From: Lunularia cruciata
Lineage: Eukaryota > Streptophyta > Marchantiopsida > Lunulariales > Lunulariaceae
Reading direction: 5' to 3'
Length of the DNA: 64,000 bases
Assembly (NCBI GenBank): GCA_948567375.1
Contig: OX419755.1
Coordinates: forward strand, 15,691,001-15,755,000
The translations under genes and the position numbers were made by a program. A model generated the notes under the pieces. It was not told the DNA's origin. It saw only the letters and a list, made by a program, of their open reading frames with translations, and made no database searches. Position 1 is the stretch's first letter; each line of letters starts with the position of its first letter. This document shows positions 29,883 through 39,016 of this stretch, one piece after another.

Positions 29883-32740
29883 TGTGACAACCCGGCAAAT
29901 ATCACTTTTGCGGTAATCGGGTCACTAAAGTTTGTTCCCACAGAGATACTACCCAGAATTGGTCGGATACGAAGTCAAAAGTCCCAATTACAGTTCTTCT
30001 TGATGGCTTCTTTAATCTCTCAGGTAGAAACTACACCCAAAAGAGAGTAACAAGCTCACAATCTTGACAACTTGTCACGAATACACACATATAATCACAA
30101 CATAGTCAATTCTGTCCAAACAATTCTTGATTGTGATGATTCAGATTCTCCCGAAGATGGCATTTCACTGCGAAGAATGATTTCAACTCAAAATTGTGTT
30201 CCACCCCTCCATTGAAGGCACAACTTCCTCGATTGAAATTGCTTCACACCAACTTCATACTGCATTCACAAATGCAGAATACTACCAACACTACAATTCC
30301 TCTCAGACCTGTCAAGGCATTGCTCCGATGCACTTCACTCAGGATCAAACACACAAAATGAAGATCAAGGCTGTAGATTCCATCATCCCTAGACACACTA
30401 ACTTGCTCTTTGGAATTCTCCACACACTCACAAACACAAACACGAAATTGACTATTGAAATTAAGCTTAAGCGACGAGTACTGAGAACAACACTTCGCTT
30501 TATCTATCTTCAGAAATATGAATACTGAATAACATCATACTACAAATGCTTCACTTAAATTCTGAAGCAAACGGTAGACTTCCCTGCCTAGGCACCGCTT
30601 CCTAACATCCTTTCCTACCTATAGATCCCTATCGATAATCTATCTCTTCATATCTGCCCCTTCCTATCTCAAAATCAACATTTATCCCGATCCGATGTCT
30701 ACCTCATCATCGGCTTCCAAACCCGATGATCTTCTTACTACTTCTCCTTATTCGGGTATGACTGATTCTACTAATTTCTTCACTAATTCTACAACTTCTA
30801 CACTAGGAACTACAATTGAGCTCATTGGTAATCCATCTACACTCTTATCTCTTGACCTACTCTTCTCTAATGTATAAATTCTCAAGTCCGATGATGCTTG
30901 AGTTCCTACATCTGCAACATCGGGTTTCTTCTCCACTGTCACACTATTCCGAATCTTCTCCAATTTAGAATATCCCGCCGAAAGTTTCTTCTTCATCATT
31001 GCCTTCTTTGTCTGGAGTCTTTTCCTGTGTCATCGGCTCCTTCATCCGAAGTCGTGATCTTTGTATCTTCAGAGTGTCAGCGCTATCTTTGTCTTGGCCT
31101 CTTGAACTTGGCCCCGCGGGATATTCCTTCTTTGCTTTGGGTTTTGGCTTGTTCTCCACCATCGCCTTGCCCGCTTCACTCACCACCACCGATTGCTGGA
31201 CTTCGGGCTCTCCCTCACTTTCACTACCCGACTCCACACTCTTCTTCTTCTGAGTCTTCTTCTTGCAACTCTGTTTCTTCATCAGACTCCGATCTCGATG
31301 ATGCTCTTCTCACGACATTAGCGGTCTTCAACATTAGCCTCCGAGTCTTGCGTTGGATGGTTGATGGTTTAGCTTATTCGGGTTTACTTTGCTTCTTTGT
31401 CTTTGGACTGGCCGCATCTTCAATCTTCCCTTGTCCCGTTCTCGCAAAGTATTCGTCATTCACCCGCAGCTAAAGCATATACTGTCGCTCCTCCTTGTCA
31501 GCTTCTCGTCTCAAATCAGGGTGCATGTGGGAGACCATACGATGCCGCTCGTCTTCAGAGAGCAAGTTTAGGCCGAAGTAGAAATGTGTTGCAAATGGTG
31601 CAAAATAATGCGGTGGCGAGCCCATTTGCCAATTCACTACCATCTGCCTTGTTCGGTGATGGAAACACTTCGCCCAATTCATGGGTACTCTTGCAAACAT
31701 CTGGTGGAAGAAGACCGCCTGCTGCATGGTTACATACGTTGTTCGCTCCGGCTTGAACATGGCCATCATCGCTCCTACGATACTTCTTTGGATTGGGTCC
31801 CAATAAGACTCCACCTTGTAATCATTCGTAGTTTGTGGAGCGAAAAATGAGTTACGAATCTCTGTTGTCTCCTCTGCAGCATCACACTTCCGATAAAAGG
31901 TGATTCTTGTTAGCTCTCTTGCTTCTCTCCCGAGGACTAACTTCCAATCCGACTCAGTCCATTGAGTCGGATTGCCTCTCTTCCCCTCCACTTTGGGACC
32001 TTCCTCACAATTACTGGCAGTGATTTCTTCCATCACTCTCGGGAAACTAAAATTCCAGTTCCAGGCTAAAAAGGTGATACAAAGTCTAACCAAGACTTTG
32101 ATCCTCGCTACTACGTCTACCCTTCGAATTGCAAAACCTCTCATTGCCAGCGCATTGGCCACCTTCTTTGCCATGATTTGTTCTCTTGTTCTACGCTGTT
32201 GGAAGATCAGCCCCTCTCCTGGACGAGACACTCTAACTCCCTCAGGGTTTTGGAAAATATCACTTTTGATGGGCTTCCGGACACGCATTCCTATAAGATG
32301 ACTACTCAGAGGAATTGGAAATTTACTCAGCAAATTCAACTTCCCTCTGCACATTTGCAATTTTATATTGCCCCAAATCACAGTCATTCTTCAGTCAATT
32401 TTGTCTGTGAGTTTCTCTCTTCTGCGTGCTCTCCCGGTCACTGTCAAGACATGCTTCTTCTGCCCCTGCCATTTCTTGAAATGTACTTTCTTGCCACGTA
32501 CCGAGGTTGTTAAATGGTCTTCATCATTCCTGTGTTTTCCAACCCAAAGACGATGATCTTTGGCCTGCTTCTGGCATCCTCCTCTTCCGAGTACCTCTCT
32601 CATCGGATCCGATGTCAGCTTCTTTGGCTTTCCTCCAAAGTTATTTTCACCTCTTTGTTGTTTGCAATTCGACTTTTTCTTGCTTACTTTGTCTCTTTAA
32701 CACTACTAACCATAAAAAAACAAAAAATGTGGGTACCACA
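29883..32740 (-). repeat. 3' LTR of A(-), 2.86 kb with an 0.83-kb internal deletion
   Basis: The ends match the solo LTR. Compared with the 5' LTR it lacks about 830 bp of the coiled-coil part of the LTR ORF: the sequence jumps near 30965 from the match to 42577 to the match to about 43415. Otherwise it is very close to the 5' LTR. Confidence 0.9.
30748..32640 (-). pseudogene. LTR-encoded ORF in the 3' LTR of A(-)
   Basis: The best preserved core of this protein is an uninterrupted 305-codon frame at 31470-32387. It contains GMRVRKPIKSDIFQNPEGVR, REQIMAKKVANALAMRGFAI, WTESDWKLVLGREARE, FKPERTTYVTMQQAVFFHQM and HPDLRREADKEERQYML. Upstream (32391-32603) is the basic N-terminus with WVGKHRNDEDHLTTSVRGKK and a stop before the core. 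Downstream (30965-31282) is the acidic stretch, then a deletion removes most of the coiled coil and the C-terminus (30748-30999) follows in another frame. No signal peptide or membrane helix is evident. Function unknown. Confidence 0.75.
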
Positions 32741-32753
32741 TACCCCCTCCCTC
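32741..32753 (-). promoter_or_regulatory. Polypurine tract of A(-)
   Basis: On the minus strand GAGGGAGGGGGTA directly precedes the LTR start TGTGGTACCC. This fixes the 5' boundary of the 3' LTR far upstream of the LTR ORF. Confidence 0.85.
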
Positions 32754-32790
32754 AAATGTGAGCGTCCCCGCGAACACCGACAACCGGGTT

Positions 32791-34422
32791 TTAATACAAA
32801 GTCGGGTTTGGGGTCCAATATTTTCTAACCCTCCAACCATTGACGCGAGTTGTAAAAGGATTGCCATCCAGGTCTGCAAGTTGAATAGAACCATTATCAT
32901 AAATGTGCATCACACGATACGGTCCCATCCACCTCAGATGTAATTTTCCTGGAAAAAATAGGCGGCAATTATCATATAATAATACCAGATCTCCTTCTTG
33001 AATAGTTACAAGTTTGATTCGTTTATCGTGCCTTACTTTCAGTTGTTCTTGAATTTCCTTTGTAGTTTGCATTGCATCGTCCCTTTTCTCTTCCAACCAC
33101 ATTAGTTGATGGATCCGAAGATCTTGACTTTTGTCCTCCGACAAACGTTCTTCGCAAAGTATTCTATATGTCGGTACTTCAAACTCAATTGGTAATATGG
33201 GATGCAATCTGTATGTCAAAAAATAAGGAGTTTGCTTGGTAGTAATCTTTTCCATTGTTTGATATGCCCATAATGCCGCAGGTAACTTCGTATCCCAGTC
33301 ATAGGCATAATTGACTGTCACCTTATTTAAAATTTTACACAGCAATCCGTTGGCTTTCTCCGTGAGTCCATTCGCTTTTGGGTTGTAAGGCGTGGTCTTC
33401 TGATGCTTAATCTGGAAGTATTTGGTTAATGCTTCCACCATTGAGTTCAAAAAATGAGTTCCTCGATCATTGACCAATTCCAGAGGGCACCCATAACGGG
33501 AAATGATGTTTCGGAAGAAAAATTCTGCTACTGTCTCCGCATCATCTCTTCGTATTGCCTCTGCTTCCACCATCTTGGTGGCATAATCCGTACATACTAA
33601 GATGTACCTCTTCCTTGTGACACGAGTTACTGGTTGAATAGGTCCCACAAAATCAATACCCCATTTTTCAAATGGGGCCAGAGGCAAAATTGGTTTCAAA
33701 GGCCACTGGGAAGTTGCCATCGGTTTCCATGTTCTTTGATAGGCATCACAACTCCAAATATGGGCATGGGTATCTTTATACATTGTAGGCCACCAATACC
33801 TTGCTGAAAGAATTTTCTTCACCGTATTTTTCAGGGCATAATGTCCCCTTGATGCTTCCGAGTGCAAGGATTTGATGACTCCTCCTACTTCGTATGCTTC
33901 CAGGTATCTCCGAAGTATCTCATCTTCGCCCATTTTAAACAAAATGTTGTGTTTTAATTGGTACGGTCCCATTTTCTGAAGGAAGACTGCCCTTTGTTCC
34001 GGATCAAGCCCCTCAGGACAATGGCACATATGCAAATAATGATATTTTGCTGCATACTGCATACTTTGCACCGTCATTAAATGATATAGCTCCTCATCGT
34101 GAAACCGATCATCGAGTTCCCAATCTTGGTCTTGAGTTTCCAACCTGGATAAGAAGTCCGCATTTGAATGCGAAGCTCCTTTCCTGACTTGTACAGTGTA
34201 TGTGAATTCTTGTAACAACAAGATCCATCGTGCAATTTGCCCGGACAAATCTGCCTTCTTGACCAAGTGTTGCAGTGCATAATGGTCCACATAGAAGACA
34301 AATTCATATCCTAACAGATAGTGGCGAAATTTCTTGCAAGCATACACCATACCGAGGGCTTCTCTTTCAGTTGTTGAGTAGTTCTTTTCAGAAACAGAAA
34401 GTTGTTGGCTGGCATAATACAC
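32791..34422 (-). CDS. RNase H C-terminal part and integrase of A(-)
   Basis: One open frame of 543 codons. RNase H end: TEREALGMVYACKKFRHYLL, FYVDHYALQHLV and SHSNADFLSRLET. Integrase zinc domain: GHYALKNTVKKIL, YWWPTMYKDTHAHIW and CDAYQR; the last zinc Cys is Tyr (codon 33739-33741), while the related plus-strand copy has CDACQR. Catalytic core: WGIDFVGPI, LVNDRGTHFLN and NGLTEKANGLL, giving D, D and E. The C-terminal domain has EGDLVLLYDNCRLFFPGKLH and no chromodomain. A TAA just upstream (34426) separates it from the reverse transcriptase. Apart from that stop and the Cys change it reads intact. Confidence 0.9.
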   Translation of the reverse strand: MYYASQQLSVSEKNYSTTEREALGMVYACKKFRHYLLGYEFVFYVDHYALQHLVKKADLSGQIARWILLLQEFTYTVQVRKGASHSNADFLSRLETQDQDWELDDRFHDEELYHLMTVQSMQYAAKYHYLHMCHCPEGLDPEQRAVFLQKMGPYQLKHNILFKMGEDEILRRYLEAYEVGGVIKSLHSEASRGHYALKNTVKKILSARYWWPTMYKDTHAHIWSCDAYQRTWKPMATSQWPLKPILPLAPFEKWGIDFVGPIQPVTRVTRKRYILVCTDYATKMVEAEAIRRDDAETVAEFFFRNIISRYGCPLELVNDRGTHFLNSMVEALTKYFQIKHQKTTPYNPKANGLTEKANGLLCKILNKVTVNYAYDWDTKLPAALWAYQTMEKITTKQTPYFLTYRLHPILPIEFEVPTYRILCEERLSEDKSQDLRIHQLMWLEEKRDDAMQTTKEIQEQLKVRHDKRIKLVTIQEGDLVLLYDNCRLFFPGKLHLRWMGPYRVMHIYDNGSIQLADLDGNPFTTRVNGWRVRKYWTPNPTLY

Positions 34423-34425
34423 CGG

Positions 34426-35181
34426 TTAGTCCTTTTTCTTCTCGTCTTTTTGACTTAAGACAACTCCGATGGCCATGGACAAAGTGTCCACATACACATG
34501 AAAAGTGGCGTCCCAATCTGGGCTCCTCATGACTGGTGCTTCAACTAGTTTCTTCTTCAATAATTGGAAAGCTTCTTCCTGAGTTGCTTCCCACAAATAA
34601 TCTTCGGATTTCTTCAAAAGCTTGGTAAGTGGTGCAGCAAGCACGGCATAGTTTGACATGAAGCGTCTGTAGTATCCAACATGCCCAAAGAAGGCTCTCA
34701 GCTCCCGGAGGTTCTTCGGGGATTCCAATGCTGTAATTACTTTGACCTTCTCAAAATCCACTTCAATTCCTCGGTTTGACACCTGATGCCCCAGAAGAAT
34801 TCCTTCCTTCATTGCAAAGAAGCATTTCTCCGGGTGTAATGACAAACTGGCAAAATGGCACCTTTTGAAAGTTTGGCGAAGGTAATCTATATGTACATCT
34901 CTTCGCCCAAACACACAAAAATCATCAATGAAGACCTCCACAAATTTTTGCAGGAAATCCTTGAATATTGAATTCATCATCCTTTGGAAAGTAGCAGGAG
35001 CATTACACAACCCAAAGGGCATTTGATTGTAAGCAAAAGTGCCCCAATCAGTCATGAATGTGGTTTTGTCCTTGTCTTCTTTTAAAATAGATACCTGATT
35101 GTATCCTAAAAATCCATCGAGAAAGCTATAGCATGGATGACCAGCTACTTGGTCCAGAATTGTGTCTGTAAATGGTAAAGG
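34426..35181 (-). pseudogene. Reverse transcriptase of A(-), N-terminus missing
   Basis: Starts at PLPFTDTILDQVAGHPCYSF, then FAYNQMPFGLCNAPATFQRM, the catalytic VFIDDFCVFGRRD near 34900, and the thumb and connection to TFHVYVDTLSMAIGVVLSQK (start of RNase H). It ends in TAA at 34426-34428. The fingers (VSPIVIV, KLNAV) are absent, because an A' LTR piece begins at 35182 in the middle of the domain and sequence upstream has been lost. The apparent extension of this frame to 35271 is LTR sequence. Confidence 0.88.
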
Positions 35182-38100
35182 TGTGACAACCCGGAAAATA
35201 TCACTTTTGCGGTAATCGGGTAAGTAAAGTTCATTCCCGTAGAGAAACGAGTCAGAAATGTCCAAATACAAAGCAAAGTAACAATTTCAGTTCTTCTTGG
35301 TTGCGTCTTTAATCTCTTAGGTAGAAACCACACCCAGAAGAGAGTAACAAGCACTGACTCGCAGTCTTGTCACAAATTCACACTCCTTAATCACAACTCC
35401 ATCAAATCTTTCCAAACAATCTTGATTGTGATGATTCAGGCTCTCCCGAAAACGACACTTCACTGCAAAACAACTTTGCCTCAAAATTGTGTTCCACCCC
35501 TCCACTGAAGGCACAACTTCCTCGATTGAAATTGCTTCACATCAACTTCGCACTGCACTCACAAATGCAGAATACTACCAACACTACAATTCCTCTCAGA
35601 TCTGTCAAGGCATTGCTTCGATTGCACTTCACTCAGGATCAAACACACAAAATGAAGATCAAGGCTGTGGAATCCAACATCCAACAAGCACTCTGACTTG
35701 CACTTTGAATTTCTTCAAACACTCACAAACACAATTGTGAAATTGATACTCGGAATCAAGCTCAAGCAACGAGCACTGCTTCACAGCAGTTTGCTTTATC
35801 TATTCTCAGAAATAATGAGCACTGAACAACAATTTCTTGCGAATGCCACTCTTAAATAGTGAAGCAATCGATAGTTCTAACAACTATACCGTTCTTCAAC
35901 AACTATTCTAACCTGCAGATCCGAAATGACAATGCACCTCTTCATATCTGCCCCTTCAAATCTCAAATTGGTTACTTATCCGATCCAATGTCTACTTCTT
36001 CCTCGGCTTTCAACCCTGAACCCGAAGTAATCTTACTTTCTACTACATTTTCCTCGGGTTTCAAATCTCCCACATCTTCTACCAGATCCAGCAATTCTCT
36101 TTCCTGATCTGAAATTGCACTAGTGGGTAATCTATCTAACTCCTCATCCTTTGACCCACTCTTCTCTAATGTCTCTAAGGGCAACTCCGAAGACATTTGG
36201 ATCCCGATGTTATCTACTTTGGGTTTTGCCTTAACATCCTGCCGAAGCTTTTCTAACTCTATTCTCACTAAGTCTAATCTAATTGCGATATTGTCTTCTA
36301 CTTCTAAGATCTTCCTATCTACCCGAGTTCTCAATTTAATCAACAAGGCATTCAAATCTGTATCTTTCGCTTGTCTTTGCCTCATTTCTTGCACCAACAA
36401 TTTTAACTCGTGCAATCTCGTCTCCTCAATTCGAATGCTGGCCTCTGTACTCAACATCGCGTTTACTCTGAGGATGATTTCCTTCAATGGCTCCAATCTT
36501 GTCTTGCATTTGCGTTCCCGATCTGCGAGCCATTCTTCTCTGTATATCGCCAATTCTTCTTTGAATTCGGCCTTCACCGCTTCCTTCTCTTTCTCCTTCT
36601 GTGCAACCTTCTCTTCTTGATTACGAAGTAAGTCTCGTAATCTCTCTTCTCTCTATATCTCGCAGCCAACTCTCGCAGCCAACTCTCGCTGCCAGAGTTG
36701 CTTCTTCTCCTCCATACTCTCCATCACTCGATCAGGCTCTTGATCCTTTGATGCTACCCTCGCCATAGCATGGATGAGTTCAACTCTTGAATCAGCAAAC
36801 TGCTGCTTCAAGATTTCATGCTCCGCTACTTGTCTCTCCCTTGCGATGTCACTCTTCCTTGCAAGATCTTCTCTATAACTCACTTCTCTCTTCAGGTCTT
36901 CAATTACTTGACTCCTCTCGACTGCTTCCGCTCGCAGTACTTCTCTCTCTTCCTCACCTCGGGTTATACTCTTCTTCAACTCCGAGTTTTCTTCTTCCAA
37001 TCTTGATAAGACCTGCAATACAGTCTTTACCTCTGGACAAGTAGACTGCATCTCCTTCTTCTTCTTCTCCATCTTCACCAACAGCAGGCATACTACCATC
37101 TGCAAGTAATCTACTCCATTACTAACAACTTCGTCCTCCCGCGGAGTGGTCTCTCTTCTTTCCTCGTGTTCTCCCGATACTCGCCTTCTTCTCTGGAGTC
37201 TTCGTATTGGAATCGCTGCCTCACTGCCCGAGCTTCCTTCTACCTCTTCCTTCACTCTACTTGGTCCTGCTTCACACTTCGCCTTATGTCTTGAGCAAAT
37301 TCCTTGCTGTACTGTGATCTTCTTCTCCTCGCACACTGGTACTTCGTCTTCCAGCGCCGCATTGTCTTCGGTTTCTACTTTGGCTTGCATTTCTTCTTCG
37401 TATTCTTCGGCCGCTGGTACCGATGTCATCTCTCCTCCTTCCTCACTGTCACTGCTCATATCTCCACTTTGCAATGTCAGCTTAGGTTCCTCCTCACGGT
37501 CCGAGTCCTCCGTCTTGAGCTCAGCTTTGCCTTCTGAGTCTTCATCTTCCGACTCAATCACCACCATTCCTCGCCTCGGGTTATTTTTCTGCATTTTCTG
37601 AGGTTTCTTGTTTTCTTTGGCTTCTGCTTGCCGAGTTCTCTTCTTCGTCGGGGTACTTTCAACGACCTCCACGTTCTTCCCTGTCTTCGCGTTGTAATCA
37701 TCCGTGCTCCGGATTTGGAGAATGTATTGCTGCTTCTCTACGTCGACTTCTCTTCTCAAATCAGGATGGAAATGAGACACCATTCGATTACGCTCCGCCA
37801 GATTGAGCAGATTTAACCCGAGGTAAAAATGGGCTGCAAATGGTACGATGTAGTGTGGAGGCAACTTATCCCATAGATTCCACACCATCTGCCTTGTTCT
37901 TCCGTGAAAGCACCGTGCCCAATTTATTGGTTCTCTTGCAAATAACTTGTGAAAGAACACCGCTTGGTGTTTCATCACATAGGTAGTTCTCTCCGGCTTC
38001 AAGAGGGCCATTAGTGCACTCACAATTCCTCTCCTCACTGGGTCTTTATAGCTCTCAACTTTATACCCATTCTTTGTCCTCTTCGACGAGAAGGCATCTC

Positions 38101-38330
38101 TCACCTCCTGCGTTTCTTGGGCTATCTCTCCTTTCCCCAAGAACGTGGCTCCTTGCTCTGAGCCTGCCTCCTTCCCGAGTACGAGTCTCCAATCCGACTC
38201 TGTCCAGCAAGCCGGATTTCCTCTCTTCCCTTCTTCCTCAGGACCATCAAGACATTTACTCTCGATGATTTCCGTCATGAATCCTGGAAAACTTACGTTC
38301 CAGTTACATGCGGTGACTGTCTTTGAAATT
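35182..38330 (-). mobile_element. A' LTR fragment inserted in pol of A(-)
   Basis: On the minus strand it ends GGGTTGTCACA at 35182, followed at once by reverse transcriptase sequence. R/U5 and promoter are 35182-35940, then the C-terminal, coiled-coil, acidic and core parts of the LTR ORF. The LTR start is missing: near 38330 the ORF runs in frame into the linker after the protease. The host element's reverse transcriptase N-terminus is also missing, so insertion was followed by a deletion across the right border. No target duplication can be read. Confidence 0.78.
35972..36577 (-). pseudogene. LTR-encoded ORF of A', C-terminal coiled coil
   Basis: 201 open codons of E/K/L/R-rich heptads, with RKILEVEDNIAIRLDLVRIE, VDNIGIQMSSELPLETLEKS and a C-terminus SKITSGSGLKAEEEVDIGSD. 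It continues the long frame 36653-38704 after a short frame break near 36600-36660 with a local duplication of CTCGCAGCCAACT. Confidence 0.75.
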
Positions 38331-38704
38331 TTTAAAATCTTTTCTTCCATTAGGACCACATCTTGACAGTCATCGGGGTTATTGACACCTTCTAGGTGAC
38401 TTACTCGGCTCAACTTGAGTTGTACTGCCGTCAAATCCCCTTCCTCCAAGTCTTGTTTACCCGAGGCGATGTTGTATGGGTCTTCATCGTTGCCTTCTAC
38501 CTCGTAGCACTCCAAATAATTTACTTGGACATTGGCTTCGGAGTCCTCCGAAGACAAAGACAATGAATCTTTGGACTCATCCTCGTCTTTTGACAAAGTA
38601 GTTTCCCCAAGATGAGGCACCTTCGTCCAACTTACCGTTACCAGCTTTTGTTCTTTAGACGAAATGTCTTTGAATCGTAATTTTTGCTGGTGCCAATCCA
38701 CCAT
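36653..38704 (-). CDS. Open 683-codon fusion: A post-protease linker plus A' LTR ORF
   Basis: Residues 1 to about 120 (MVDWHQQKLRFKDISSKEQK, an acidic stretch, VNYLECYEVEGNDEDPYNIA) continue the A(-) post-protease linker. From about residue 130 the sequence is the A' LTR ORF: NWNVSFPGFMTEIIE, WTESDWRLVLGKEAG, TKNGYKVESYKDPVRRGI, AVFFHKLFAREPINWARCFH, PFAAHFYLGLNLL, acidic repeats near residues 370-470, SEAAIPIRRLQRRRRVSG, then coiled coil to the end. It is the longest open reading frame for the LTR protein in the window. Whether the fusion is expressed is unknown; it arose by insertion plus deletion. Confidence 0.75.
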   Translation of the reverse strand: MVDWHQQKLRFKDISSKEQKLVTVSWTKVPHLGETTLSKDEDESKDSLSLSSEDSEANVQVNYLECYEVEGNDEDPYNIASGKQDLEEGDLTAVQLKLSRVSHLEGVNNPDDCQDVVLMEEKILKISKTVTACNWNVSFPGFMTEIIESKCLDGPEEEGKRGNPACWTESDWRLVLGKEAGSEQGATFLGKGEIAQETQEVRDAFSSKRTKNGYKVESYKDPVRRGIVSALMALLKPERTTYVMKHQAVFFHKLFAREPINWARCFHGRTRQMVWNLWDKLPPHYIVPFAAHFYLGLNLLNLAERNRMVSHFHPDLRREVDVEKQQYILQIRSTDDYNAKTGKNVEVVESTPTKKRTRQAEAKENKKPQKMQKNNPRRGMVVIESEDEDSEGKAELKTEDSDREEEPKLTLQSGDMSSDSEEGGEMTSVPAAEEYEEEMQAKVETEDNAALEDEVPVCEEKKITVQQGICSRHKAKCEAGPSRVKEEVEGSSGSEAAIPIRRLQRRRRVSGEHEERRETTPREDEVVSNGVDYLQMVVCLLLVKMEKKKKEMQSTCPEVKTVLQVLSRLEEENSELKKSITRGEEEREVLRAEAVERSQVIEDLKREVSYREDLARKSDIARERQVAEHEILKQQFADSRVELIHAMARVASKDQEPDRVMESMEEKKQLWQRELAARVGCEI

Positions 38705-38707
38705 AAC

Positions 38708-39016
38708 CTAAGCACCTAGTCGATGTGCATTGTCCTCTGTCATGACATTTCCACCCGACCCCAAATCAATGGGTATGGATGTAATCATGCAGTCTGCTAT
38801 CTCCGCATCCACCTCGGGAGATCCCAAGTCTTCTTGTTCAATACAATAAATTGCGTGCAAGTCCTTCTTCGTCATCGCCCTCACTTTCTTGAGAGCTGAG
38901 CTTAGCTGCTTTTTATAGAGCTTATTGTCCTCCCATAATTGCTTAAATGTGACATTCACGCTTGTAGACGCCATATCTGCCACAATATCGTATTGTGGGA
39001 CTCCTCCCAATTTCAT
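38708..39016 (-). pseudogene. Protease of A(-)
   Basis: 103 codons with FKQLWEDNKLYKKQL and the retropepsin-like motif IPIDLGSGGNVMTEDNAHRL; the usual D-T/S-G is D-L-G here, as in several plant Ty3/gypsy proteases. A stop at 38708-38710 separates it from the following linker. Confidence 0.75.

Noticed and set aside
37146-37601. 151-codon serine-rich ORF on the plus strand
   Set aside because: Antisense shadow of the acidic part of the LTR ORF at 36653-38704.
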